This document shows positions 26,593 to 34,666 of a stretch of 64,000 nucleotides of DNA, piece by piece (positions within the stretch are counted from its first letter, which is position 1; each line of letters opens with the position of its first letter). The notes under the pieces were generated by a model that was not told where the DNA came from, searched no databases, and saw nothing but the letters and a program-made list of their open reading frames with translations. The stretch is taken from the NCBI RefSeq assembly GCF_003176895.1, contig NZ_QGTD01000009.1:1-64000 (forward strand). Reading direction: 5' to 3'. Source of the stretch: Gracilibacillus dipsosauri. Lineage in GTDB: Bacteria; Bacillota; Bacilli; Bacillales; Amphibacillaceae. The translations under genes and the position numbers were made by a program.

Positions 26593-27402
26593 ATGGGGCG
26601 TTATTTTTGGTTTAAAGGACATGCTATATGCTATGAATTTCATCCTTCTTCACTTGCTAATAGTGACCACTATATTGTCCTGCTACACGGTTTTCTCGCC
26701 TCTAAATATTGTTTCCGACAATTAATATCTCCACTACAGCGAAAATATCATGTGCTCACAATTGATATTCCACCATTTGGTGATAGCTCTAAAAGTAAAG
26801 AATGCTTATATGAATATGACCATATTGTAAAGGCCATTGTATTCCTACTAGATCAGTTAGGTATCGATAAAACCGAAATACTAGGACATTCAATGGGTGG
26901 TCAAATTGCTTTGCGTTGTGGCTATTTTTATCCAGAGCGATTCTCTAAGCTGATACTGCTTTCCCCATGTTGCTTTATGCAACAATCTCCTCTATTCGCA
27001 AAAACAATGGGCTGGAATCCATATGCCCCTTTCATTGCAAGAGGATTGCTACGACATAAGGGTGTTTTAGAAATTTTACGACATTGTCTATATGATGATA
27101 CACTCATTACTGATGAGATGTTACAGAAATATAAACAACCATTTCTAAACAGAGAGATATATCCATCCATTGTTACATGGTTAAAAGATCATCAAGAAGA
27201 TCTTCATGAAGAGCAGTTGCAAAAAATCATGCATGACTGTACTATTTTTTGGGGGAAACAAGATTTAATCCTACCATACACATTAGGCTACGAATTATTG
27301 AAATTTCTTAAAAACGCTAAATTAATCCTTCTTGATGAAACAGGACATTTTATACCTGAAGAAAAGCCGAATTATATCCAAGCCTATCTACTCCAGTCCT
27401 GA
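26593..27402 (+). CDS. Alpha/beta hydrolase, YugF-like
   Basis: A 269-aa hydrolase. It has the oxyanion motif LLHGFLASKYCF, nucleophile elbow LGHSMGGQIAL (serine near residue 101), aspartate in FWGKQDLILP and histidine in DETGHFIPEEKP. The ATG at 26593 follows GAAGGAAGGG. Position next to yugI and patB matches yugF of B. subtilis. Substrate unknown; annotation as an esterase or peroxidase-like hydrolase would be a guess. Confidence 0.83.
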   Translation: MGRYFWFKGHAICYEFHPSSLANSDHYIVLLHGFLASKYCFRQLISPLQRKYHVLTIDIPPFGDSSKSKECLYEYDHIVKAIVFLLDQLGIDKTEILGHSMGGQIALRCGYFYPERFSKLILLSPCCFMQQSPLFAKTMGWNPYAPFIARGLLRHKGVLEILRHCLYDDTLITDEMLQKYKQPFLNREIYPSIVTWLKDHQEDLHEEQLQKIMHDCTIFWGKQDLILPYTLGYELLKFLKNAKLILLDETGHFIPEEKPNYIQAYLLQS

Positions 27403-27440
27403 ATTCTTTAAACTTCCAATTTCTTCTTCATTATGCTTAA

Positions 27441-27486
27441 ATAAAGGGAGACTTCATCAGTCGGAGATTCTTCTCCAACTGATGGT
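27441..27486. repeat. Intergenic CATCAGT hairpin element, copy A
   Basis: ATAAAGGGAG is followed by a 12-bp stem with one mismatch (27455-27466 with 27473-27484) and a 6-base loop. It has no T tract. A related sequence with the same ATAAAGG lead, CATCAGT arm and ACTGA-TGGTT arm occurs at 39290-39341, so it looks like a dispersed element. Confidence 0.55.
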
Positions 27487-27546
27487 TACCATTGTGAAAA
27501 TAAGGTAATAGCAGAAGATGCCAAAAAGAAAGTCGAGGGAATCAAA

Positions 27547-28722
27547 ATGGAGCAATATTTTAGTGAAATAACCGAAAGAAAAAATACGAGAGCGGTAAAA
27601 TGGGACCTTGTAAAGACGCTTTATGGTGCTGATGATATTCTTCCAATGTGGGTAGCGGACATGGATTTTAAGGTTCCTCCCGCTGTAACTGAAGCCTTAG
27701 TAAATCGCGCCAAGCATGGTATCTTCGGGTACACATATACAGACAAAGCCTACAACAAAATTGTCACCGATTGGGTGCAATATAAACACCAATGGGCGAT
27801 AGATAATGGGTGGATCCTCTATAGTCCAGGCGTTATCTCTACCTTAAATATAGCTATTCAAGCTCTAACAGAGGAAGAAGATAAAGTCCTTATCCAAACA
27901 CCTGTCTATCCTCCTTTTTATAATATAGTCCAAAACCATAATAGAGCACTTGTTAAAAATGAATTAATTTATAAAGACAATAGCTATCAAATTGACTTTG
28001 AAGATTTTGAAGCAAAGCTGAAAGAAGGGGTGAAAGTATTCATCTTATGTAATCCTCACAATCCCGTTGGTAGAGTGTGGAACAGGTCTGAGCTTGAACA
28101 GATTCTTGCATTGTGTAAAAAATATCATGTGTTCATTTTATCTGATGAGATTCACGCAGATATTATTCATGAACCAAATAAGCATATCCCTATCGCTTCA
28201 TTGGATGAAGAAATGTTACATCAAACCATTACGTGTATGTCACCAACGAAAACCTTTAATCTGGCTGGTCTTCAAGCTTCCTATGCGATCATTCCCGATC
28301 AAGAAATACGCAAAAAAATCAGCCAAGCCTTTGAAAAACAAGGGATCCACGGTATTAATACAATGGGAATTACAGCATTAGAAGCCGCTTATACAGAAGG
28401 TAAGGACTGGCTACATCAGCTAATGCTTGAATTAAATAGAAATATCGACTATGTAATGAAAGAGTTGAGTAGGTTAGAGGAAGTAGATGTAACCAAACCA
28501 GAGGGAACCTACCTAATTTGGTTAGATTTCACGAAGCTAAATTTATCCCAAAAGGAATTGAAAAAATTTCTCGAACAAAAGGCTAAAGTAGGCTTAAATG
28601 ATGGGGTAACATTCGGTGAAGAGGGTACTGGTTTTATGAGAATGAATCTAGCTGCACCTTTTCAGCTCATAAAAGAAGGTACAGATCGAATTAGAAGAGC
28701 AATCGAAGAAAGAAAAGGGTAA
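27547..28722 (+). CDS. patB: Cystathionine beta-lyase PatB (MalY/PatB aminotransferase fold)
   Basis: A 391-aa PLP enzyme. It has the N-terminal LPMWVADMDF motif, NPHNPVGRVW near residue 168, ILSDEIHADII near 198 and the Schiff-base lysine in SPTKTFNLAGLQ near 238. PatB cleaves cystathionine or cysteine S-conjugates, feeding homocysteine/methionine synthesis. The neighbourhood (yugF-patB) matches B. subtilis. No S-box was seen in the 144-base upstream gap. Confidence 0.92.
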   Translation: MEQYFSEITERKNTRAVKWDLVKTLYGADDILPMWVADMDFKVPPAVTEALVNRAKHGIFGYTYTDKAYNKIVTDWVQYKHQWAIDNGWILYSPGVISTLNIAIQALTEEEDKVLIQTPVYPPFYNIVQNHNRALVKNELIYKDNSYQIDFEDFEAKLKEGVKVFILCNPHNPVGRVWNRSELEQILALCKKYHVFILSDEIHADIIHEPNKHIPIASLDEEMLHQTITCMSPTKTFNLAGLQASYAIIPDQEIRKKISQAFEKQGIHGINTMGITALEAAYTEGKDWLHQLMLELNRNIDYVMKELSRLEEVDVTKPEGTYLIWLDFTKLNLSQKELKKFLEQKAKVGLNDGVTFGEEGTGFMRMNLAAPFQLIKEGTDRIRRAIEERKG

Positions 28723-28752
28723 GTAGCCTCTAGCAGGCTTACTTACCCTTTT
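28713..28752. terminator. Bidirectional terminator shared by patB and sodC
   Basis: Arms 28713-28729 and 28735-28752 pair with a single bulge. Both ends carry A/T runs (AAAAGGG / CCCTTTTT). The hairpin contains the stop codons of both convergent genes. Confidence 0.85.
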
Positions 28753-29329
28753 TCTCTTCCTCTTTATCAACCTCAGTTGGATCAGTAGGCTTATTTTCTT
28801 GATTCGATTCATCTAAGGAAATAACTCCACAAACAACTCGATTACCAGCATCGCCCGCAGGCTGAGAAATCCCATCATCTTGTTTCTCATGAATAATGAT
28901 CGACGTCCCATTCTCACGTAATAATGATGTATTACCATCCATCAAGGTTGCTTCAGGAATATCTAATTCAACATCAACCGCACCACTGGGGTCTGCCTCA
29001 ATATTAGGCATATCCCCTAAATGTGCTCCTTTAGGATTCATTAAGCCATGATCCTTTCCTTTCGGATTGAAATGGTTGCCAGCTGTTTGAAAATCTGGCC
29101 CTTCACAAGCTGGATATTCATGTATATGGATACCATGAAATCCGGGCGTTAATCCCTCTGCTGTTACATGAACCGTTACTTTATCAGCCTGTTCTTTAAA
29201 TGTTGCTGTTCCTACTGCATCATTATCTGCATTGTACAATCGAACCTCAAGCGGAGAACGTGTATTATCCTTACAAGCACTTAGAATACATAAACTAAAT
29301 ATGAATAATAATATAGGAAATCTTTTCAT
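28739..29329 (-). CDS. Cu/Zn superoxide dismutase-like lipoprotein (SodC/YojM family)
   Basis: About 196 aa. The signal peptide ends in a lipobox LSAC near residue 19. The domain shows HIHEYPAC (two Cu histidines), NHFNPKGKDHG, GAHLGDMPN (Zn His and Asp) and IIIHEKQDD (Cu His). All six His and the Asp of a Cu/Zn site seem present, unlike B. subtilis YojM, described as lacking Cu ligands. The ATG at 29329 is chosen because GGGTGG precedes it and it opens the signal peptide. Confidence 0.87.
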   Translation of the reverse strand: MKRFPILLFIFSLCILSACKDNTRSPLEVRLYNADNDAVGTATFKEQADKVTVHVTAEGLTPGFHGIHIHEYPACEGPDFQTAGNHFNPKGKDHGLMNPKGAHLGDMPNIEADPSGAVDVELDIPEATLMDGNTSLLRENGTSIIIHEKQDDGISQPAGDAGNRVVCGVISLDESNQENKPTDPTEVDKEEEKKGK

Positions 29330-29390
29330 ACGTATATCCACCCTTCTTCTATATATTAGTATGGACAAACGATGAAAAGTTAATCAGATA

Positions 29391-29561
29391 TTATTTTGAA
29401 TTTGTATTCTTATATTTCTGATCAAACTTCTCTTCTTCTTTTTTGGAGGCTTTCCTAATAAAGTGCATGGCTACAAAAGCTCCAATCACGAAGACAATTA
29501 AACTAATAACAGCTGGAATATATTCTGCCTTATCCTCAGGAAAATAAAGAAATTCCATCAT
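29391..29561 (-). CDS. Small membrane protein, 56 aa (unannotated type)
   Basis: ATG at 29561, stop TAA at 29391-29393. AAAGGAAG precedes the start by about nine bases. The product has a short N-terminal segment (MMEFLYFPEDKAEYI), one clear membrane helix (AVISLIVFVIGAFVAMHFI, residues 17-35) and a charged tail (RKASKKEEEKFDQKYKN). This topology and codon use look genuinely coding. No family recognised. It is followed directly by sodC, 61 bases downstream on the same strand. Confidence 0.7.
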   Translation of the reverse strand: MMEFLYFPEDKAEYIPAVISLIVFVIGAFVAMHFIRKASKKEEEKFDQKYKNTNSK

Positions 29562-29777
29562 TGTCTATCACTTCCTTTGTTAAAGTTACTATTAAACATA
29601 TCATTAAGTTGTTTTAGTTTAACCATTCTAAACTCGCCTTAAAAGTTACCTATTTAAATAGTACCATAGCTGTAGCCTCTCAACAATTAATCGTAGTAAC
29701 TATGAGGAGTATGGAAAATTTATGTAATATGAGATAATAGAATGAAATCATTGGCTTTGATAAAATTAGTCATAAGA

Positions 29778-29805
29778 AAAAAAGCTAGTCAAAGCTAGCT
29801 TTTTT
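29778..29805. terminator. ptsH terminator
   Basis: AAAAAAGCTAG / CTAGCTTTTTT (29778-29788 with 29795-29805) is a symmetric stem with an A/T tail on each side. In the minus direction it ends the HPr gene. Confidence 0.85.
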
Positions 29806-29849
29806 CTCCATAAGTATTTGAGATAAAGTATGTGTAAGTAAGCAATCTA

Positions 29850-30110
29850 CTATCCTAAGTGTTCTTGAATAGTTTCTGCAATCCCTTCCAATGCTTGATC
29901 TTCATCATTTCCATCAACCGTAATCCGAATCTCAGCGCCTTTAGGAACACCTAAAGACATAACTCCCATGATCGACTTTAGATTAACTGTTTTTCCATTA
30001 TAATGTAGTTCAACATGTGATTCATACTGTCCTGCCTTATTAACAAGTAAAGTCGCTGGTCTTGCATGAATACCTGTGTCACTTTGGATTGTAAAGGTTT
30101 GTTCTTTCAT
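29850..30110 (-). CDS. ptsH: Phosphocarrier protein HPr
   Basis: An 86-aa PTS phosphocarrier. It has catalytic His15 in TGIHARPAT and regulatory Ser46 in [10 protein letters not shown], so it can both carry phosphate to sugar permeases and act as CcpA corepressor after HPr kinase action. Having His15 sets it apart from Crh. It is encoded alone, without ptsI, with a GGAGG ribosome site and its own terminator. Confidence 0.93.
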   Translation of the reverse strand: MKEQTFTIQSDTGIHARPATLLVNKAGQYESHVELHYNGKTVNLKSIMGVMSLGVPKGAEIRITVDGNDEDQALEGIAETIQEHLG

Positions 30111-30320
30111 TCCGTATTCCTCCTCATCATCTTCGTCATTACATTGTATAAATAATTACCAATAAAAATGCAGCTACTAAATCTTATTATATACGAAATA
30201 TTTCAAATTAGAAACAAAAAACAAAAAAAATTTAAGAAGCCCGAGGTTGCATTTGTAATTCCTTCTTTTATGTGCTATTTTCATAATACACAAGCATTGT
30301 TAAGCTAAGGAGGATTTTAA

Positions 30321-31028
30321 ATGAGTATACATATTGGTGCCCAAAAAGGCGATATTGCAGATACAGTTCTGCTTCCAGGTGATCCGCTTCGTGCAAAGTA
30401 CATTGCTGAAAATTTCCTCGAGGAAATGGCTTGTTATAATGAAGTTCGAGGAATGTATGGGTATACTGGAACATATAAAGGAAAGAAAATATCTGTTCAG
30501 GGAACAGGGATGGGAGTACCATCCATTTCTATTTACGTCAATGAACTAATTCAGAGCTATGATGTGCAAAAACTAATCCGGGTTGGTACGTGTGGAGCGA
30601 TCCAAAAGGATGTCAAAGTAAGAGACGTCATTTTAGCTAGCACCTCTTCTACTGATTCACAAATGAATCGTATGGTTTTTGGCGGAATTGATTATGCCCC
30701 TACAGCTGATTTTTCTTTATTAAAAAATGCCTATGACACAGGGATCGAAAAAGGATTATCAATACAAGTAGGCAATGTTTTTACGAGTGATAATTTCTAC
30801 CGTGATAATAATGAGGAATTGCTTGCCTTACTAGATCAATATAATGTACTAGCTATCGAAATGGAGAGTACAGCACTTTACACACTAGCAGCAAAATTCA
30901 ACCGTAAGGCACTTTCCGTATTAACGGTATCTGACCATATGATAACAGGAGAAGAAACTTCTGCAATGGAAAGACAAACAACCTTTAACGATATGATTGA
31001 GGTATCCTTAGATGCCGCAATAAAGTAA
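30321..31028 (+). CDS. deoD: Purine nucleoside phosphorylase DeoD
   Basis: A 235-aa hexameric-type phosphorylase cleaving (deoxy)adenosine and related nucleosides with phosphate. It has [12 protein letters not shown], the VRVGTCGAI-type motif ([11 protein letters not shown]), the [10 protein letters not shown] segment near residue 180 and SDHMITGE with the catalytic Asp near 205. AAGGAGG precedes the ATG. Monocistronic, ended by a strong terminator. Confidence 0.94.
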   Translation: MSIHIGAQKGDIADTVLLPGDPLRAKYIAENFLEEMACYNEVRGMYGYTGTYKGKKISVQGTGMGVPSISIYVNELIQSYDVQKLIRVGTCGAIQKDVKVRDVILASTSSTDSQMNRMVFGGIDYAPTADFSLLKNAYDTGIEKGLSIQVGNVFTSDNFYRDNNEELLALLDQYNVLAIEMESTALYTLAAKFNRKALSVLTVSDHMITGEETSAMERQTTFNDMIEVSLDAAIK

Positions 31029-31068
31029 GACTTCTATTTGTGAGGTTTTATCATCTAATAGATAATAA

Positions 31069-31104
31069 ATGAGAAAAGGATCTCGTTCCTTTTCTCATTT
31101 TTTT
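31069..31104 (+). terminator. deoD terminator
   Basis: Stem ATGAGAAAAGGA / TCCTTTTCTCAT (31069-31080 with 31087-31098) followed by a run of T. Confidence 0.9.
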
Positions 31105-31207
31105 CCTAATTAATACTCACTTCAAGGAGGGGCTTTTCACCTACAGATAAATCCTTTATAAATTTGTTGTTAATTTTATTCACCTGTTATATATTGAGAA
31201 AAAGCTG

Positions 31208-31216
31208 TGCTATAAT
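31208..31216 (+). promoter_or_regulatory. Extended -10 promoter of yuiD
   Basis: TGCTATAAT is a perfect extended -10. No good -35 is needed or seen. It lies about 90 bases before the yuiD start. Confidence 0.5.
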
Positions 31217-31304
31217 GTTACAAAGTGAGTTTTCATTGTTCAAGCTTAACAGTTGGTCTAAATCGATAAATTCAATCCTATAGAAAGAGAAAGGATGTAT
31301 ACAT

Positions 31305-31781
31305 TTGGAGCTTTTTTCTAATTTTCCTCTTTGGTCTGCTTTAATCGCCATAGTGTTCGCACAAGTAGTAAAAATCCCACTCCATTTTTTTGCAACAAAG
31401 GAATTTAAGCCTGGTCTTGCCTTCAGTACAGGTGGCATGCCGAGTAGCCATTCCGCTGCTGTAACAGCTGTGACAACTGGAATCGGCATTGAACATGGCG
31501 TATCTTCTGGTTTATTCGCGATTTCCTGCATCACGGCAATCATTATTATGTTTGATGCAACAGGAATTAGAAGACAAGCAGGAGAACAAGCCATTTTATT
31601 AAATATGCTGGTAAAGGATTTTCACCGTTTTGTTACAGAGGCAAAGGGCTGGGGACAAAAAGGAGAATATGAAAAACAAAAAGAATTAAAGGAACTATTA
31701 GGACATCAACCTATCGAAGTCTTTTTTGGAGGATTAACTGGAATATTCCTTGCCTATCTACTATACCCATTTTTTGCATAA
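31305..31781 (+). CDS. yuiD: Divergent PAP2 family membrane protein YuiD
   Basis: A 158-aa membrane protein (four helices) of the YuiD/DUF212 family, related to acid phosphatase/vanadium haloperoxidase proteins. It has STGGMPSSHSAAVTA near residue 41 and FDATGIRRQAGEQA near 84, which carry the family's likely active-site residues. Start codon is TTG after AAAGG. It faces yuiC, as in the yui cluster of B. subtilis. Substrate, probably a lipid phosphate, is inferred. Confidence 0.88.
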   Translation: MELFSNFPLWSALIAIVFAQVVKIPLHFFATKEFKPGLAFSTGGMPSSHSAAVTAVTTGIGIEHGVSSGLFAISCITAIIIMFDATGIRRQAGEQAILLNMLVKDFHRFVTEAKGWGQKGEYEKQKELKELLGHQPIEVFFGGLTGIFLAYLLYPFFA

Positions 31782-31816
31782 TATCTATTATAAACGGATG
31801 ATTTGCGCGATGAAAA

Positions 31817-31849
31817 AAGGTAGCTCCTCTAAAAAGTGGGAACTACCTT
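31817..31849. terminator. Hairpin between yuiD and yuiC
   Basis: AAGGTAGCTCC / GGAACTACCTT (31817-31827 with 31839-31849, one mismatch) with A-rich and T-rich flanks. Serves convergent genes. Confidence 0.65.
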
Positions 31850-31865
31850 AAGAAATTCTTTAATT

Positions 31866-32555
31866 TTATTCCGATTTTGACTGATATTGTGATCGAAAAA
31901 CTTGTAAAGCTTCATTATTATTTAAATCTGCCATAACCTCTTCTGTTAACTTTCCTTCACCATATTCTATCACGTAAACATTTACTTCTTTCTTTCCCCA
32001 TTTTTCATATACCTCTTCTACCGTTGGATAATACAGATCTATCTTATTACCTTTAATTGCACTACCTGTATCAGCCACTACCCCGTAACCATATTCCGGG
32101 ATGAACAATACGGTACCTAAAGGGAAAACATCTAAATCAGCCGCAATCGTAGAATATAAATCTCTTTTTACCTTTACTCCGGAGAAAGTAATCCCATATG
32201 CCGGATGATCAGGAGATTTCCCTGTTGATTCCACACCCGCAGTATAGCCTGTTGCCATTACTTTTTTTTGTTCATATTTCTCCAAATTCAGCGTTTCCTC
32301 TAACGAAGCTGGGGCTTCGACCTGTTGATTAGAAATATAAGTTGTTTTATTATTTCTGTATTTAACATATTTCTTTTTATCTACTAAAGATTTGCCTGAT
32401 ACATCTTGGGAGTAACTAGTATCCTTTTCTAGGTGGTCCTGCACACCTAATAAAACTTCTTTAGCAGATACATTAGAAACTACTGTAAAAGTGGAAACTA
32501 AAGCCCCAACAAACAGTGCTATCATTAAGCATCTTCTACAAAATTTAACTAACAT
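31866..32555 (-). CDS. yuiC: 3D-domain protein YuiC, cell wall-active
   Basis: About 229 aa. Signal peptide ([26 protein letters not shown]), a linker, then a 3D domain: [10 protein letters not shown], the aspartate in KSPDHPAYG, and [18 protein letters not shown] with the signature aspartates. The fold is the MltA-like double-psi barrel; YuiC is a stationary-phase muralytic transglycosylase related to Rpf/Sps proteins. The ATG at 32555 is preferred; GTG at 32567 lies in the leader hairpin that contains the ribosome site. Confidence 0.88.
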   Translation of the reverse strand: MLVKFCRRCLMIALFVGALVSTFTVVSNVSAKEVLLGVQDHLEKDTSYSQDVSGKSLVDKKKYVKYRNNKTTYISNQQVEAPASLEETLNLEKYEQKKVMATGYTAGVESTGKSPDHPAYGITFSGVKVKRDLYSTIAADLDVFPLGTVLFIPEYGYGVVADTGSAIKGNKIDLYYPTVEEVYEKWGKKEVNVYVIEYGEGKLTEEVMADLNNNEALQVFRSQYQSKSE

Positions 32556-32561
32556 AAAAAA

Positions 32562-32585
32562 GATCACACCTTTCTAGGTGTCATC
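32562..32585 (-). promoter_or_regulatory. Hairpin masking the yuiC ribosome binding site
   Basis: On the minus strand GATGACACCT and AGGTGTGATC pair (one mismatch, 4-base loop). The 3' arm holds the AAGGTG Shine-Dalgarno site, and TTTTTT follows directly, then the ATG. It may be a terminator of yuiB, an attenuator, or a translational switch for yuiC. Confidence 0.55.
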
Positions 32586-32647
32586 TTTTCCATTCTAACT
32601 TTTTTTATACATCCACTCACAAAATCAAATCTATCCAACTATCATTA

Positions 32648-32959
32648 TCAAAACATTTGATAGCCATTTTTCCGCAAAAATCGAATAACAAATCCTGCAA
32701 CAAGAGTACCAACAAAACCTGATGCCAAAATAATCATATCCTGTATTCCTAAGGCCATAAACTCCTCACCAAGTGTTGTAAATGCAAAGGAAGGATCAGT
32801 GAAATAAGTGCTGAAGGAAAAAGTATCGACAATAAAAATAACAATGATCGGAAATACAAAGCACATCAGCCATGTCTGCCTTAAAATCATATTTAAGATA
32901 AAGCTTATCCCAAAGAATAATACGAAAAACAATAACACGGAAATAAACAATTGAATCAT
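32648..32959 (-). CDS. yuiB: Small membrane protein YuiB
   Basis: A 103-aa protein with three membrane segments (LFISVLLFFVLFFGISFIL; VFPIIVIFIVDTF; IILASGFVGTLVAGFVIRFL). It matches YuiB in size, character and position upstream of yuiC. Function unknown. Ribosome site GGGAGA. Confidence 0.78.
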   Translation of the reverse strand: MIQLFISVLLFFVLFFGISFILNMILRQTWLMCFVFPIIVIFIVDTFSFSTYFTDPSFAFTTLGEEFMALGIQDMIILASGFVGTLVAGFVIRFLRKNGYQMF

Positions 32960-32998
32960 AATGGTTCTCCCTTATGTATCGATGTAATCACTCTTTTT

Positions 32999-33027
32999 AT
33001 TCTATTATTTGCCTCTAGCTATTTCAA
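32999..33027 (-). promoter_or_regulatory. yuiB promoter
   Basis: Minus strand: -35 TTGAAA (33022-33027), 17 bases, -10 TAGAAT (32999-33004), about 35 bases before the yuiB start codon. Confidence 0.6.
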
Positions 33028-33095
33028 GAAATACGCAGAACAACTGATTATCACAGTGAGTGTTAACTTATCGGAGCAAGGCATCTACGCTTACC

Positions 33096-33123
33096 AAAAA
33101 AGCAGAGGGAAAACTCCTCTGCT
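33096..33123 (-). terminator. ndh terminator
   Basis: Stem AGCAGAGG / CCTCTGCT (33101-33108 with 33116-33123) followed on the minus strand by TTTTTT. Confidence 0.85.
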
Positions 33124-33129
33124 CTTTAT

Positions 33130-34347
33130 TTAACCAAAGATATTAAACTTACCTTTTTTAAGTACTAAGCCAACTCCACCAATTTTGAATAGTGCTCGGT
33201 TGTCAATCACCTTTTTCATAAAGGATGCTGACCAACCAAATAATTTCTTACCACCAAAGATGGATCCCATTGCATCTTTATCACCTAAAGAACACACGGT
33301 ACCTCTGTTAATGAATTCAAATTCCTCTAGCTCGCCACCTTTAACAAGTGCAATTAAGTTATGTGCACAGACTTCTGCTTCTTGCATGGCAATTTGAGCT
33401 GTTGGAGGATATGGACGGTCAATTTCTTTGTTCCAAATTAAGGCACAATCACCTACAACAAATACATCTTCATGTGATGGTGCTCGTAAATGTGGAGTTA
33501 CTTCTACTTTACCACGATTATCTTCAAGACTAGATTCTTCTACTAAGTGGTTTGCACGAACACCTGCAGCCCATACCGTTGTTAAAGTTGGAATATCTTC
33601 TCTTTCCCCATTTTGCTCGATCGTAATTCCATCAGGACGGCATTCTTTTAAAAAGGCTCCCAGCTTGAATTCAACACCACGTGCTTCTAATGAATTCATC
33701 GCATATTCGATTAGTTCTGGATCAAAGCCTGGCATAATGGTTTCCATTGCCTCGACATTGATTAATCGAACCTTACTTCGATCAATATCATATTCCTTAC
33801 AGAGCTCTGGTACACGATTTGCAAGTTCTCCTAAAAACTCGATACCTGTAAATCCACCACCACCGACAACGATATTTAAGCGCTCTTGTTTCGGTTCAGG
33901 TTCATTATTATACTTAGCAAATTGATAGTCAATATGCTCACGAATTAATCTTGCTTGGTTAATGCTACCAATAGTGAAAGCATTCTCTAGTAGACCAGGA
34001 ATTCCGAATGTTGCCGCCTCGAATCCTAATGCTACTACTAGATAGTCATAATCAAGAACGCCATTTTGTAATTCTACCTTTTTATCATCTGGTTTAATAG
34101 CTGTTACCGTATCTTGGATAAATTCTACTTTTGCTGAATTGATAAGATCACTAATTTTGACACGGCTTCGATCATGATGAAGAGTTCCAGCTGCTGCTTC
34201 ATGTAACCAAGTAGATTCATAGTGATAGTCATGCTTATTAACTAATGTAATTTTAGCATCATTGACACCTAATTTCTTTTGTAGCTTTGCTACAGTGGTT
34301 AGTCCACCATAACCCGCTCCAAGAACAACAATTTTTGGTTGATTCAT
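33130..34347 (-). CDS. ndh: Type II NADH dehydrogenase
   Basis: About 405 aa, a monotopic flavoprotein passing electrons from NADH to menaquinone without proton pumping. FAD Rossmann motif [10 protein letters not shown] at the N-terminus, NADH Rossmann motif [17 protein letters not shown] near residue 160 and the quinone-site AQIAMQEAE segment near 315 are visible. ATG 34347 follows GGATGTGAG. Its end is just after the terminator. Divergent from yumC, as in B. subtilis relatives. A Rex-like palindrome lies upstream. Confidence 0.93.
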   Translation of the reverse strand: MNQPKIVVLGAGYGGLTTVAKLQKKLGVNDAKITLVNKHDYHYESTWLHEAAAGTLHHDRSRVKISDLINSAKVEFIQDTVTAIKPDDKKVELQNGVLDYDYLVVALGFEAATFGIPGLLENAFTIGSINQARLIREHIDYQFAKYNNEPEPKQERLNIVVGGGGFTGIEFLGELANRVPELCKEYDIDRSKVRLINVEAMETIMPGFDPELIEYAMNSLEARGVEFKLGAFLKECRPDGITIEQNGEREDIPTLTTVWAAGVRANHLVEESSLEDNRGKVEVTPHLRAPSHEDVFVVGDCALIWNKEIDRPYPPTAQIAMQEAEVCAHNLIALVKGGELEEFEFINRGTVCSLGDKDAMGSIFGGKKLFGWSASFMKKVIDNRALFKIGGVGLVLKKGKFNIFG

Positions 34348-34666
34348 CTTTCTCACATCCATTTACATTTTTTTTAATTCGATTACGTGATATTTTTCAC
34401 GTACGATCTAATACTTTTAATTCTAATTAATTAGTCCATATTATATGTTATTCTTTTTTCCGACATTTTTCAACCCTTGAGTTCACTTTTGTTAAAAAAT
34501 CTAGCAAACTGTTTGTAATTAAAGGATAATTTCTATCCAAAACATCTTGTATGATTCAAAACCATCCAATCCCAATATAAGTATATGAAAACAAAGTTCT
34601 ATTTATTTTTTGTAAAATTATGATAAAATAATAGCCATTGATGTAACTTATTAGGGGGAATCTATA
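34348..34666. promoter_or_regulatory. ndh-yumC divergent region with Rex-like palindrome
   Basis: A 319-base gene-free region. At 34384-34403, TACGTGA-tatttt-TCACGTA is a perfect 7-base-arm inverted repeat, with the GTGA-N6-TCAC spacing of the Bacillus Rex site TTGTGAA-W4-TTCACAA. It lies 37 bases before the ndh start. Towards yumC an AT-rich TATGATAAAAT element (about 34619-34629) is a plausible -10. The remainder shows no ORF. Confidence 0.45.

Noticed and set aside
27403-27546. Hairpin at 27455-27484 as an intrinsic terminator of the YugF-like gene
   Set aside because: It lacks a T tract on either strand and resembles a second intergenic element, so it was listed as a repeat.
31187-31594. 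A 135-codon minus-strand frame over yuiD
   Set aside because: It is antisense to the conserved yuiD gene and covers its promoter; no family features.
32960-33095. A yuiA-like zinc-finger small gene upstream of yuiB
   Set aside because: Both strands were read; no short frame with paired CxxC motifs was found.
33428-33925. A 165-codon frame antisense to ndh
   Set aside because: It is a mirror of a highly conserved flavoprotein gene; composition follows the opposite strand and no ribosome site is seen.
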